From positions 1 through 37,779 of the forward strand of contig JAGBUS010000040.1 of NCBI GenBank assembly GCA_017630735.1: DNA of 37,779 nucleotides. Direction: 5' to 3'. The notes beneath the pieces are model-generated. The model ran no database searches. It was given only the letters and a program-made list of their open reading frames with translations, and was not told the origin of the DNA. Every line of letters begins with the position of its first letter. Within the stretch, counting starts at the first letter, position 1. This stretch comes from Alistipes sp. (GTDB taxonomy: Bacteria; Bacteroidota; Bacteroidia; Bacteroidales; Rikenellaceae). The position numbers and the translations under genes were made by a program. Positions 24,270 to 33,629 of this stretch are shown here, one piece after another.

Positions 24270-25520
24270 CTACTTTTTAAGCTGTCCTGCAAGGCGACCT
24301 GTCGAGAATGCCACCTGCATATTATATCCGCCTGTATTTGCGTCGATATCGAGCACCTCACCAGCAAAATACAATCCCTTGACAAGCGTAGACTCCATAG
24401 TATACTTATTGACCTCAGAGCAATCAACACCACCAGCCGTAACGATAGCATACTGGAATGGCGCATAGTCGGAGATTGGGAATACCATGCCCTTCAAAAT
24501 CTTGACAAGGCGCAACTTTTCAGCATCGGTCAACTTGCTAACATATGTCTTAGAGTGGAAATCCACCTCCTTTGCCAAAGGCACAACAAGCTGCTTAGGC
24601 ACCAACTTACGCAACAACTCTGAGAAGAACTCATTAGGCTGCATCTCGGCAATCTCTCGCTCGATACGAGCAATAAGAGTCTCCTCATCTAGTGCTGGTT
24701 TAAGGTCCACCACAATCTTCACACGCTTCTCATCGATGATGGCATCCACAGCATCACGGCTCATACGCAATGCCACAGCACCCTCTATACCACGCTCCGA
24801 GAATCCTAACTCACCAAACTACTCCTGAACAAGCTCATTATCGACATATAGCTTTGCACCGACATTCTTAAGAAGTACTCCATTCATATACTCCTTCTGT
24901 GGATGCGACGTTACGAGTGGGGTCAACGATGGACGCACAGGCTCAATATTATGACCTAACGAGGCAGCAAACTCATAACCATCACCTGTAGAGCCTGTAG
25001 ATGGGTAGCTCACACCACCTGTACAAACTATTACATGCTGCGTCTCCTCTCTACGCTCAAAACCACGAGCATTGCGATAACGCACACCTGTAACCTTACC
25101 TCCTAGGGTCTCGATAGCCGTAACCTCGGTCTTATACATAATCTTCACGCCCTTATCCTCGCAGAAGTCAACAAGGGCGTTAGCGATGTCCCACGCCTTA
25201 CCACTCTTTGGGAATACACGCTCACCACGCTCAGTCTCAAGTTTCACACCCTGACGCTCGAAGAAGCGCACAGTAGCGCGATTGTTGAACTCAGCAAACG
25301 CCACAGAGAAGAAATCAACATTCGTACGTACCTTCTCAAGAAACTCCTCAGCAGGACGCGCATTTGTAAGGTTACAACGCCCCTTACCCGTAATACGTAT
25401 CTTACGTCCGGCTTTCTCCATCTTCTCCATTAGAAGTACCGAATGTCCATTCATCGCGGCTGTACCTGCTGCCATAAGACCTGCAGCTCCAGCACCAATA
25501 ACTATTACATCGTATCCCAT
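24270..25520 (-). pseudogene. HI0933/YhiN-family flavoprotein interrupted by an in-frame amber codon
   Basis: The gene reads in one frame over 417 codons except for TAG at 24821-24819. The N-terminal part (233 residues) has the FAD-binding VIVIGAGAAGLMAAG and GKGRCNLTNA. After the stop the same frame continues FGELGFSERGIEGAVALRMSRD to a normal end with FAGEVLDIDANTGGYNMQ and STGRLAGQL. The codon before and the family pattern suggest the TAG replaced a GAG (Glu). Family members are NAD(P)/FAD-dependent oxidoreductases of unclear substrate. As read, only a truncated N-terminal piece would be made unless the stop is read through or is a sequence error. It follows the hydrogenase-like operon by 46 bases. 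Confidence 0.85.
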
Positions 25521-25566
25521 ATTATACCTTTATTTCAACAAAGATAATAAAAATTTTGTAATCACC

Positions 25567-26328
25567 CTACTTCTTTTGTTTCGATCTTAGACGGGTGATG
25601 CCATCGATAAAACATAATGGATGCGTTGGAGCACCAGGAAGCCATAAGTCGACATGGTACTTATCAAAGAACCTACGGTCAACAGCCTCGCTCTCGGCAT
25701 ACAATCCTCCCGACACTGCCTCCGAGCCTGCTACAACCAAAATCTTTGGCTCAGCGATAGAGTTATAGCATATATCAAGAGCCTCTGCCATATTCGAAGA
25801 TATTGGACCTGTAAGTACTAAGCCATCAGAGTGGCGTGGCGATGCTGTAAAGCTAACACCAAAGCGCCCAAAGTCGAAGTTTACATTGCCTGTGGCATTT
25901 AGCTCCATCTCAACAGAACAATCGCCACCTGCTGACACCTCTCTTAACTCCAATGCCTTTCCAAAATACTTTGCTATTTCTGGGCGAATAACCGATGTGT
26001 CGAATTTGGGTGCTGTCTGACCAGCCTCCACTACAAGATCTTCACGACGCGTTGCAGCAAGGCGATGCTCATTAGTAAACTTTATGTTCTTAGGCGCACA
26101 TTTCTGACACTCGCCACAGAACAAACAACGACCCATATCGAGTGTAAATGGAGCAACTGTAATAGCTCCCGTAGGACATATCTTTGCTGCGCGCTCAATA
26201 TCACCCTTATCCTTGCTATCGGTAAGTAGTGGGAAACCACGAAACTCCTCAGTAAGAGTTACAGCATCCAAATCTGGAATATATTGCCATCCGTGGCTAT
26301 GTAGTATCTTTGCTTTTCCAAATAACAT
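25567..26328 (-). CDS. Fused ferredoxin/NuoB-like subunit (HyfH-HyfI type) with lost cluster ligands
   Basis: 253 residues. The N-terminal part (about 1-100) is a HyfH/NuoI-like ferredoxin. One site remains, with Cys68, Cys71, Cys74 and Cys77, plus Cys51 in ICPTGAI; the other CxxCxxC is replaced (Lys41, Ile44, Ala47). The C-terminal part (about 125-253) resembles HyfI/NuoB: GGDCSVEMEL, LVLTGPISSNM, AGSEAVSGG and LPGAPTHP. Of four proximal-cluster ligands only Cys137 is kept; the others are Gly134, Glu203 and Ala233. A single [4Fe-4S] cluster is likely. Electron transfer to a NiFe site therefore looks broken. Last gene of the complex, 28 bases after the large subunit. Confidence 0.75.
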   Translation of the reverse strand: MLFGKAKILHSHGWQYIPDLDAVTLTEEFRGFPLLTDSKDKGDIERAAKICPTGAITVAPFTLDMGRCLFCGECQKCAPKNIKFTNEHRLAATRREDLVVEAGQTAPKFDTSVIRPEIAKYFGKALELREVSAGGDCSVEMELNATGNVNFDFGRFGVSFTASPRHSDGLVLTGPISSNMAEALDICYNSIAEPKILVVAGSEAVSGGLYAESEAVDRRFFDKYHVDLWLPGAPTHPLCFIDGITRLRSKQKK

Positions 26329-26356
26329 ACTCTCAAAATTTTAGTTCCGCACCCGA

Positions 26357-27868
26357 CTATAAGTCGTGACCGCAGTAGGATAGGTTAAAACTCTTGTTAT
26401 TAATAGGGAAGTCGGAAATACCCTCCGAACGTACCGCAATGGCAAGACCCAACCAGTTATGAAGACTTGGGTCCTTAATCTTATACTTTGCAATATTGCC
26501 CTTATCGTCTGTCAATGCCACATGGCAAATCTCACCACGCCAACCCTCAACAAGCGAGAATGACAACGACTCAGCTGCCAACGGTGCCTCATAATCTGGG
26601 GCAGGGATATTCTCTCCTGGTGTATACTCTGCCAAAGCCTTCTCAATATAGTCAGCACTCTGAAGCACCTCATCCATACGTGTTGCGAGACGAGACATAA
26701 CATCGCACTCATGCTTTAGTATAGCCTCATGCTTAATCTCGGTATAATAACCCCAAGGGTGCGTAGCACGCAAGTCACGTAGCAATCCGCTGGCACGAGC
26801 TGCCTGACCAACACCACCAATACGTATCATCTCGCTCTTTGGAACAAGACCACACTGATCGAAACGTGCAAGAAGAGTCTTATCCTCAAGGATATCATCA
26901 CGCACCTCGTTATATCTACGACGTACATCGGCAATATTCTTTCGAATCATAGCTATCTTCTCAGCAGTAAGAGGATGATTACTACCACAAGGACGTATAA
27001 CACTCTTTCCAAAACGATTACCACACCACGCCTGCGATGTATTGATAGTTACTGTACGCAACGCCTCACACGCCACCTGATAAAGCTGGAAGCCGATATC
27101 TGTTGCCAAAGCACCTGTATCTGCAAGATGCATAGCAATACGCTCCAACTCAATGGCAATCATACGCTCAAGATTTAGGTTCTTTGACGCCTGCTTTCCT
27201 GCCAACTTCTCAACAACCTCAGCATACGCCGTAGCATGACCTACTGCAGTATCGCCAGCGATAGACTCCGCGATAAGCGTCTGGCGCAATCTATTTTGGT
27301 TACGCACTATCTCACCCTCAACACCGCGATGCTGATATCCGAGAGCTATCTCAAGGTGGAGAACCTGCTCTCCATCACAGATAAAGCGGAAAGCACCTGG
27401 CTCGATGATACCTGCATGAATAGGACCCACATTCACTTCATGAAGCTCATCGCCCTCAATAGTATAGAATGGGTAGCTATCCATTGTTGAACTTTTATCA
27501 CGACGATCGTGACTAAAGCGCAAAGGCTTAAGCCATGGATGGCTATCGAAAGGAATGCCATATAGCTCATGCATCTCGCGCTCGAATGGATGGAATTGTG
27601 GATGGATGGCTGTTAGCGATGCCAAACCCTCTGCATAGTAATCTGGAACAAACGATGTTACAAGCACCTCTGATGTCTTGTCATCGAGAAGAATCATATA
27701 GAACTTCAAACCTTGCTCAATCTCCACAGCGAAGTAATGACCTACATGGTAGCGAACATCATTCATGCGCTCCTTAAGGTCGTTATATAGGTCTACATAC
27801 TCAACAACAGGGATATCCTTAATGGCAACTGCAGTAGCCCTATTATCTGTTATATGATATAGTTTCAT
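26357..27868 (-). CDS. HyfG/NuoCD-like large subunit lacking NiFe-site cysteines
   Basis: 503 residues. NuoC-like part (1 to about 130) with EREMHELYGIPFDSHPWLKP; NuoD/hydrogenase large-subunit part (about 145-503) with LEIALGYQHRGVE. The first metal motif of hydrogenases (RxCGxC) is replaced by AESIAGDTAVGHA (200-212) with no cysteine. The C-terminal DPCxxC is replaced by NLSYCGHDL with only Cys499. The ordinary NiFe centre needs four cysteines, so hydrogenase activity is not expected. Folding around the NuoB-like partner and the NuoH-like membrane subunit should be kept. Function of the site is unknown. Confidence 0.8.
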   Translation of the reverse strand: MKLYHITDNRATAVAIKDIPVVEYVDLYNDLKERMNDVRYHVGHYFAVEIEQGLKFYMILLDDKTSEVLVTSFVPDYYAEGLASLTAIHPQFHPFEREMHELYGIPFDSHPWLKPLRFSHDRRDKSSTMDSYPFYTIEGDELHEVNVGPIHAGIIEPGAFRFICDGEQVLHLEIALGYQHRGVEGEIVRNQNRLRQTLIAESIAGDTAVGHATAYAEVVEKLAGKQASKNLNLERMIAIELERIAMHLADTGALATDIGFQLYQVACEALRTVTINTSQAWCGNRFGKSVIRPCGSNHPLTAEKIAMIRKNIADVRRRYNEVRDDILEDKTLLARFDQCGLVPKSEMIRIGGVGQAARASGLLRDLRATHPWGYYTEIKHEAILKHECDVMSRLATRMDEVLQSADYIEKALAEYTPGENIPAPDYEAPLAAESLSFSLVEGWRGEICHVALTDDKGNIAKYKIKDPSLHNWLGLAIAVRSEGISDFPINNKSFNLSYCGHDL

Positions 27869-27872
27869 AGCA

Positions 27873-29291
27873 TTAGTCGATATTAATTATAACATCAATT
27901 GCATCGCGCAAAAAGTCGGGCTGCCATACACCTGCAACAATAGCCACAATAAGAAGCACTGCTGCTGAATATGACAAACGACGATTTACTGCCGATAGGT
28001 GTACCTCATCCTGATTAATCTGATAACCAAGACGTAGTGAACGACGCCATATAGAGTAGATTACTACACACATCAATATAAGCATTATTGCAAGCAACCA
28101 CCAACTACCTACAGATATTATCTCCGAGAAGATCATCACCTCTGACACAAAGAGTGGCGATGGTGGGAATGCCAACAACACAAGCGTACCGAGGATAAAA
28201 CCAATAGCACCAACGCGATTGATATTCATATAGTTACCTATACGATTGATACTATAGCTATCGTAGATATGACGCATAATGCCCACCTGGTAGAACATCG
28301 AGCTCTTAACTAGGGTATGACACATAACATGGAATACTGCAGCCCATAGAGCAACACCTCCAATACCCATACCAATAGCTACAATACCCATATTCTCTAC
28401 AGTAGAGTATGATAAGAAGCGTTTATAGTTGTTTGTACGACGAAGGAACATTGCACCTACTGCCAACGACAAAATACCAATAAGAATCATCAAGTGACGT
28501 GCCCACACGAATACATCACCTGCCGCAGCATATACTGAATAAATGCGATATATAGATACAAAACCTGCGTTTACAAGAGCTGTAGAGATAAATGCCGATG
28601 CAGGAGCTGGAGCAGCATAGTTAGCATCAACGCCCACAGTGTAGAGTGGGAATATCTCCATCTTACAGCTATAGCCTACAACAATAAGCAAGAATGCAAC
28701 CTTCAAATAGAGTGTATTACCCTCAGCGATAACCTCTCTTAACGAAGCGTAATCCAAAGCTCCATGATGTGCAACAGTAGAGAGCAGCAAAATACCAAGA
28801 TATGCCATGGCAATACCTGTAGAACATACGAAGATATACTTCCATGTAGCCTCCAACGAGTGCTTAAACTCACGGTGATAGATAATACCAGCAGAACAGA
28901 TTGTTGTAGCCTCAAGGAATACCCATGTCATAGCCACATTGTCCGAGTAATATACACAGCTTATTGCCAAAGCAAGCAACATGAGGATAGTATAATATGC
29001 CTTATACGATGCTATAGATACATTCTCTGCCTTAAGGTATGACGAAGAGTGAATAAGCGTAAAACCAAGCACCGCAGTCATAAGGATATGGAATACTACA
29101 GCAAGTGTATCTGCCTTGAAGATGTACAGCATAAGGCTATCCATTCTACCGAAACACAATAGCAATGTTACGGCTACTACCTGCACACCAAAGAATAGAC
29201 CTGCGAAAATATGTACGGCACGCTCAGTGCGAACAGCAAGAGGTGCTATGGCAAGTAATAGTGATAGTATAATATATATAAGCATTTCCAT
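27873..29291 (-). CDS. HyfF/NuoN-like antiporter-type membrane subunit
   Basis: 472 residues, about 14 transmembrane helices. It has the Mrp-antiporter/complex I fold: a Glu in the helix around MTWVFLEATTICSAG, and GYSCKMEIFPLYTVGVDANYAAPAPASAF, the family's Lys-containing helix followed by the HAxAPxPxSA-like loop. LAFPPSPLFVSE is also conserved. It should form one ion channel of the membrane arm. The stop lies 4 bases before the large subunit, indicating tight coupling. Confidence 0.85.
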   Translation of the reverse strand: MEMLIYIILSLLLAIAPLAVRTERAVHIFAGLFFGVQVVAVTLLLCFGRMDSLMLYIFKADTLAVVFHILMTAVLGFTLIHSSSYLKAENVSIASYKAYYTILMLLALAISCVYYSDNVAMTWVFLEATTICSAGIIYHREFKHSLEATWKYIFVCSTGIAMAYLGILLLSTVAHHGALDYASLREVIAEGNTLYLKVAFLLIVVGYSCKMEIFPLYTVGVDANYAAPAPASAFISTALVNAGFVSIYRIYSVYAAAGDVFVWARHLMILIGILSLAVGAMFLRRTNNYKRFLSYSTVENMGIVAIGMGIGGVALWAAVFHVMCHTLVKSSMFYQVGIMRHIYDSYSINRIGNYMNINRVGAIGFILGTLVLLAFPPSPLFVSEVMIFSEIISVGSWWLLAIMLILMCVVIYSIWRRSLRLGYQINQDEVHLSAVNRRLSYSAAVLLIVAIVAGVWQPDFLRDAIDVIINID

Positions 29292-29296
29292 CGTCG

Positions 29297-29923
29297 TTAG
29301 TCTTTAATAGAGGTTAGTGCATCTGTCTCGTCAGTATGTATCTCATTATCCATACGCTTAAGGAACATACCGAGGATAACAATAGAGACAAGGATATCAA
29401 GCATAATAGCGAGATTGATGAGGAGTGGGAACTCAACACCAATAGCCATTGAGAACATAAACACGCCATTCTCGATAACGAGGAAACCAATAAGATGTGC
29501 AAAGATACGCTTGCGCATAACTATCAAGATCAAACCCGAAAGCAGAGCATAGAGTGCCACGCCAAAGAATATCATATCAGTACGATCATCAGCCATATAG
29601 TAGGTGATAGTACAACTTGCCACAAGAGCAATAATCGACATTACCAAAGCACCAAACTGCGACGATGATGCATGGATACGATTAATCTTCGTACGCTTGA
29701 TGACATACAACAATATGGCAGGAATTACAATAGCCTTGAAGATAAAGGTCTCAACTACAATAAATCCCAACTCCACAGGATGAAAAGCATGCATACGCGC
29801 TATAGCAATACCAAAGAGCAACAAACCCTGAATGGCAAGTATAGAGGTCTGATTACGGAAGCGATCAGCTATCGAGAGATAGATGAGCGTCAACACATAG
29901 AGAATTATTAGTGATAGTATCAT
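29297..29923 (-). CDS. HyfE/NuoK-like membrane subunit
   Basis: 208 residues and about six helices. It is longer than NuoK (about 100) and similar to HyfE (about 216). The C-terminal half resembles NuoK, with VIENGVFMFSMAIGVEFPLLINL holding the conserved buried Glu. It likely helps conduct protons between the NuoH-like and antiporter-like subunits. Placed 5 bases before hyfF-like and 7 bases after hyfC-like. Confidence 0.8.
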   Translation of the reverse strand: MILSLIILYVLTLIYLSIADRFRNQTSILAIQGLLLFGIAIARMHAFHPVELGFIVVETFIFKAIVIPAILLYVIKRTKINRIHASSSQFGALVMSIIALVASCTITYYMADDRTDMIFFGVALYALLSGLILIVMRKRIFAHLIGFLVIENGVFMFSMAIGVEFPLLINLAIMLDILVSIVILGMFLKRMDNEIHTDETDALTSIKD

Positions 29924-29930
29924 AGCTCTA

Positions 29931-30848
29931 TTATATTTCTATGTTTTGGATTAGTAAGAAACCTGTGAGTAGTACGAGTGCCGACATCGCTACAATTGTG
30001 AGGATGTAGGTGATGTTGCGAGAGAGTTTATTACGCGCACGTAGTGACTCCACAACACCGATTGACACTCCTGTTATAATTATTGCCATTGGAACAGCAA
30101 ACCACCAGTGGAACGACACCGCAACAGCAATGGCATTAGCCGCAATAACTGCGAAGATGGCATTCTTCAACCATCCTGCAATATGGATAAACGCCATGTC
30201 TACACCAGAGTAATCGAGACACATAACCTCATGAATCATCGTAAGCTCAAGGTGAGTCTTAGGGTCGTCAACTGGCACACGTCCCGCCTCGATAATCATA
30301 ATAACAACAAATACGTATGCCACCATAAGAAGCACAATCGTAAGGTTCATGTCGAGCTCCTGCGCCATAGAGAAGATATCGGCGAACGATGAATATCCAC
30401 AGAAAAGAGCCAACGTAGCCAAGCCCATCATAAGGGCAGGCTCAACCAATGCACCATATAAAGCCTCACGCGCAGCACCCATACCCTCAAACGAGCTACC
30501 TGTATCCAACGCAGCGAGGATAATAGCTACGCGAGAGAGTGCCAACAAATAGGCTACAAGGATAATATCGCCATGAAACGAGAGCATAGGCTCAAGGTCT
30601 GCAACTGGGATAAACAAGAAGGCTAACAATGCACCACCAAGATATACGGCAGGAGCAATGCGGAAGAGTGCCGTTGTAGTTGTTGAGTAGACCGCGCCCT
30701 TCTGCAACTGCAATCTAACGTTATATATATGCTGGAAGAAGCGAATACCCTTTCTTCCCGCAAGCAATGCTCGTGTACGATTGATTACGCCTGTAATAGA
30801 GAGCGCAACAACAACCATTAGCAAAGTATTTAAGAGTTTTACTAACAT
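29931..30848 (-). CDS. HyfC/NuoH-like membrane subunit
   Basis: 305 residues, about eight helices. Conserved cytoplasmic loop residues include AGRVPVDDPKTHLELTMIHE, the NuoH/HyfC signature with acidic residues thought to link redox chemistry to pumping, and RKGIRFFQHIYNVRL near the N-terminus. It anchors the soluble module to the membrane arm. Placed 18 bases after the hyfB-like gene. Confidence 0.88.
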   Translation of the reverse strand: MLVKLLNTLLMVVVALSITGVINRTRALLAGRKGIRFFQHIYNVRLQLQKGAVYSTTTTALFRIAPAVYLGGALLAFLFIPVADLEPMLSFHGDIILVAYLLALSRVAIILAALDTGSSFEGMGAAREALYGALVEPALMMGLATLALFCGYSSFADIFSMAQELDMNLTIVLLMVAYVFVVIMIIEAGRVPVDDPKTHLELTMIHEVMCLDYSGVDMAFIHIAGWLKNAIFAVIAANAIAVAVSFHWWFAVPMAIIITGVSIGVVESLRARNKLSRNITYILTIVAMSALVLLTGFLLIQNIEI

Positions 30849-30866
30849 AATTTTCTGAAGTTAGGG

Positions 30867-32855
30867 TTATAGTATACCAACAATTGTAAGGATAAGCACC
30901 ACAACGAAGAATGCCAAAGCGAAGGTGATGTAATTATTTACACGACCAGTACGCAAGCGCATAACCCATTCGTTAATACGATGCATCATCTTCACCCACC
31001 ATGTTCCGAACAATGAGTCTACCTTATCCTTATGCTCAATACGATAGTTATGTGGCGATGGGAAGATCTCCGACTTATCAACAGCGCGACCATCCACAGC
31101 ATCCTTCATAAGAGGCTTGCCAATACTCTCCAAACCCTCAGAGAATGATTCGCCGGTATACTGCATACGTACATTTGATGCAGTAAAACCACATCCCCAG
31201 GTTGGACCCTGCTCAATCTTGCGGTTGCTCTGTAGCTTATGCTTCAACACAAATAGAAGCAAAACGATAGCTATCAACACCCAAGCCACAGCACTTAACG
31301 ACTGAAGTGTTGGAACAAAATGGTTAACAGCAATGCTATTATCGGCACCAGAGATAGCCTCAGCAACGATTGTAATAGGACGTATAGCAAACTGTGGGAA
31401 AAGACCGATAAAGAGGATAAACACAGCAGGAATAGCCATAGCACCTATTCGCAAATTATCAACCTCCATAGACTCCGCCACATGATGCGAACGTGGTGAG
31501 CCGAGGAATACAACGCCATAGAGCTTTGTGAATGCCAAAACTACAATACCACCGATAAGCGATAGCGCAATAATACCTGCTATAGAATATAGCACCTCAT
31601 GACCATCGCTCACGCCATTAAACATTCCGATATAGATGAGAAGCTCCGATACAAAACCATTTAATGGAGGAAGCGCGCAGATAGCAATTGTAGCAAACAA
31701 CATCAATATAGCTGTAACGGGCATGTGTTTTGCCAAGCCTCCCATCTGATTCATCGTTGTTGTGTGCATCATCGAATAGATGTTACCTGCGCTAAAGAAG
31801 AGCATGCTCTTAAACAACGAGTGGTTAACAGTATGCAACAATGCACCACACAAGCCACACATACCAATAAGGTTACTACCAGCAGCATGACCTACAGCAG
31901 CAATACCTAAGCCGATAAGTATAACACCGATATTCTCAATACTTGAATATGCCAACAAACGCTTAACGTCGTTCTGCATAGCTGCAAGTATAACACCCCA
32001 AAGACCTGTTACGATACCAGACAACAATACGATTAAACCTATATCGTAGAGTAGCTCAGTATTATGATCAATAGCCTGCATAAGACGCATAATACCATAG
32101 ACACCCGTTTTAATCATCACACCCGACATTATTGCCGACACGTGCGATGGTGCTGCTGGATGCGCCTCAGGAAGCCAGATATGCATTGGGAAGAGACCCG
32201 CCTTCATACCAAATCCGATGAAGAGTATCACGAAGAGTGGCAGCGGAGTTGCTACTTTAAAATACTGCTCTACAGCCGAGAAGTTTGCCGAGCCTGTAAC
32301 ATTATAAAGCAACACAAAACCTACGACAAGGAACATAAAACCGATATGCATCATAACCAGATAGTTTAGTGCAGCACGACGTACCACCAAACGATCTGCC
32401 TCAAAAAGGATGAGGATAAATGAGGCAATGGTCATAAGCTCCCACGAGAATAGGAATGAGAAACCACCACTTGACATTACCACCAACATCATCGACACAA
32501 CAAGCAACACCAATGCTGTGTAGTGCAATGAGAAATGGCTCGATGAAAAACGCTTCATATACCCTGCGACATATCCGCGGGAATAGAGCACGGTTGCCAT
32601 TGCAGCAATAGAGATAATTACCAAGAAGAGTGATGACAATTTATCTACCGCAAAACTCTCCTCGCCAAACATCGACGTTGAGAATGTTGCTATTGTCACC
32701 ATACCCTCATTGAATGCCTTAACTGCAAATGTCAAAGCTGCTGCGGCAGTTACAGCAATAGTAGCCGTTGCAACCCACACTTTATGACGTAGCGGAGCAA
32801 CAAAAATAGCCACTATGACAACTAAAGCTGCCAGTAAAGTGTACAAATACATCAT
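30867..32855 (-). CDS. HyfB/NuoL-like antiporter-type membrane subunit
   Basis: 662 residues, about 16 helices. It has the conserved Glu in FSWELMTIASFILI, KAGLFPMHIWLPEAHPAAPS with the channel Lys and loop His, and GVMIKTGVYG. It ends with an extra helix after a charged region (about 580-640; RIEHKDKVDSLFGTWW) that resembles the HyfB/NuoL lateral extension. With the HyfF-like subunit it gives two antiporter-type modules, one fewer than E. coli Hyf (no HyfD). First of the six complex genes, 15 bases after rsmE. Confidence 0.87.
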   Translation of the reverse strand: MMYLYTLLAALVVIVAIFVAPLRHKVWVATATIAVTAAAALTFAVKAFNEGMVTIATFSTSMFGEESFAVDKLSSLFLVIISIAAMATVLYSRGYVAGYMKRFSSSHFSLHYTALVLLVVSMMLVVMSSGGFSFLFSWELMTIASFILILFEADRLVVRRAALNYLVMMHIGFMFLVVGFVLLYNVTGSANFSAVEQYFKVATPLPLFVILFIGFGMKAGLFPMHIWLPEAHPAAPSHVSAIMSGVMIKTGVYGIMRLMQAIDHNTELLYDIGLIVLLSGIVTGLWGVILAAMQNDVKRLLAYSSIENIGVILIGLGIAAVGHAAGSNLIGMCGLCGALLHTVNHSLFKSMLFFSAGNIYSMMHTTTMNQMGGLAKHMPVTAILMLFATIAICALPPLNGFVSELLIYIGMFNGVSDGHEVLYSIAGIIALSLIGGIVVLAFTKLYGVVFLGSPRSHHVAESMEVDNLRIGAMAIPAVFILFIGLFPQFAIRPITIVAEAISGADNSIAVNHFVPTLQSLSAVAWVLIAIVLLLFVLKHKLQSNRKIEQGPTWGCGFTASNVRMQYTGESFSEGLESIGKPLMKDAVDGRAVDKSEIFPSPHNYRIEHKDKVDSLFGTWWVKMMHRINEWVMRLRTGRVNNYITFALAFFVVVLILTIVGIL

Positions 32856-32870
32856 CTATTTAATATTGAG

Positions 32871-33581
32871 TTATAGCTTATTTATGGTTGAAGTAACAAC
32901 CGTTGCTACTACCGCTGCGGTCTCAGTTCGCAGACGCTCCTTGCCCAGCGATATAGCCTTAAATCCATTTTCGAGTGCAAAGGTAATCTCTTCTTCCGAA
33001 AAATCACCCTCTGGACCTATTAAAATTAGGGTATCACCACCTTTTTTTATCAATTTACCCAGATACTCCTTATCACCCATCGCATCATTACAATGTGCAA
33101 TAAACTTATCGCCTTCGAATGGAAGCTTAACCACATCCTTAAATCGAGTGAGTGGATGAAGTATTGGATGATATGCCTTAAGCGACTGTTTTACTGCCGA
33201 AGTGATAACCTTCTCCTCGCGCTCATCCTTAATCTGGCGACGCTCGCTATGGTCACATTCAAGCGGATATACCTCAGAAACACCAACTTCGGTAGCTTTT
33301 TCTAAAAACCATTCGAAACGATCGATATTTTTTGTTGGTGCTACAGCCATGACCAATCGGTATGACATTTTCTCATACTCTGCAGTAGTCTCTACCACCT
33401 CAACCACACAATGTTTTACATTGTCACTCACCACTTTACAGCGATACATATTACCCTTACCATCTGTCAGATGAAGCTCATCACCCACGCGCATACGAAG
33501 CACTCTAATGCAGTGTTTCGACTCCTCCTCAGGTAAAGTATACTCTGGGAGTGTAATTTCTGGAGCATAAAAAAGTTGCAT
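32871..33581 (-). CDS. rsmE: 16S rRNA (uracil-1498-N3)-methyltransferase RsmE
   Basis: 236 residues from ATG at 33581; a TTG six bases upstream is the alternative. The N-terminal PUA-like domain is followed by a SPOUT fold with trefoil-knot motifs LILIGPEGDFSEEEI and ISLGKERLRTETAA. It methylates U1498 in the decoding region of 16S rRNA. It begins the transcript that continues into the hydrogenase-like complex; the 15-base gap implies co-transcription, though no functional link is known. The promoter is the palindromic box at 33596-33613. Confidence 0.95.
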   Translation of the reverse strand: MQLFYAPEITLPEYTLPEEESKHCIRVLRMRVGDELHLTDGKGNMYRCKVVSDNVKHCVVEVVETTAEYEKMSYRLVMAVAPTKNIDRFEWFLEKATEVGVSEVYPLECDHSERRQIKDEREEKVITSAVKQSLKAYHPILHPLTRFKDVVKLPFEGDKFIAHCNDAMGDKEYLGKLIKKGGDTLILIGPEGDFSEEEITFALENGFKAISLGKERLRTETAAVVATVVTSTINKL

Positions 33582-33595
33582 TGCCAATAATTTTT

Positions 33596-33613
33596 TTAAC
33601 TTTGCAAAGTTAA
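33596..33613. promoter_or_regulatory. 18-base palindrome forming back-to-back -7 boxes for rsmE and the M3 peptidase gene
   Basis: TTAACTTTGCAAAGTTAA is a perfect palindrome. It contains TAACTTTG on the plus strand (33597-33604) and the same box on the minus strand (33612-33605). On the plus side TTG at 33576 gives a -33 element 21 bases upstream; the minus side lacks a clear one. Expected leaders are about 19 bases for the peptidase and 17 for rsmE. Confidence 0.7.
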
Positions 33614-33629
33614 TTAAAAAATATTATAG

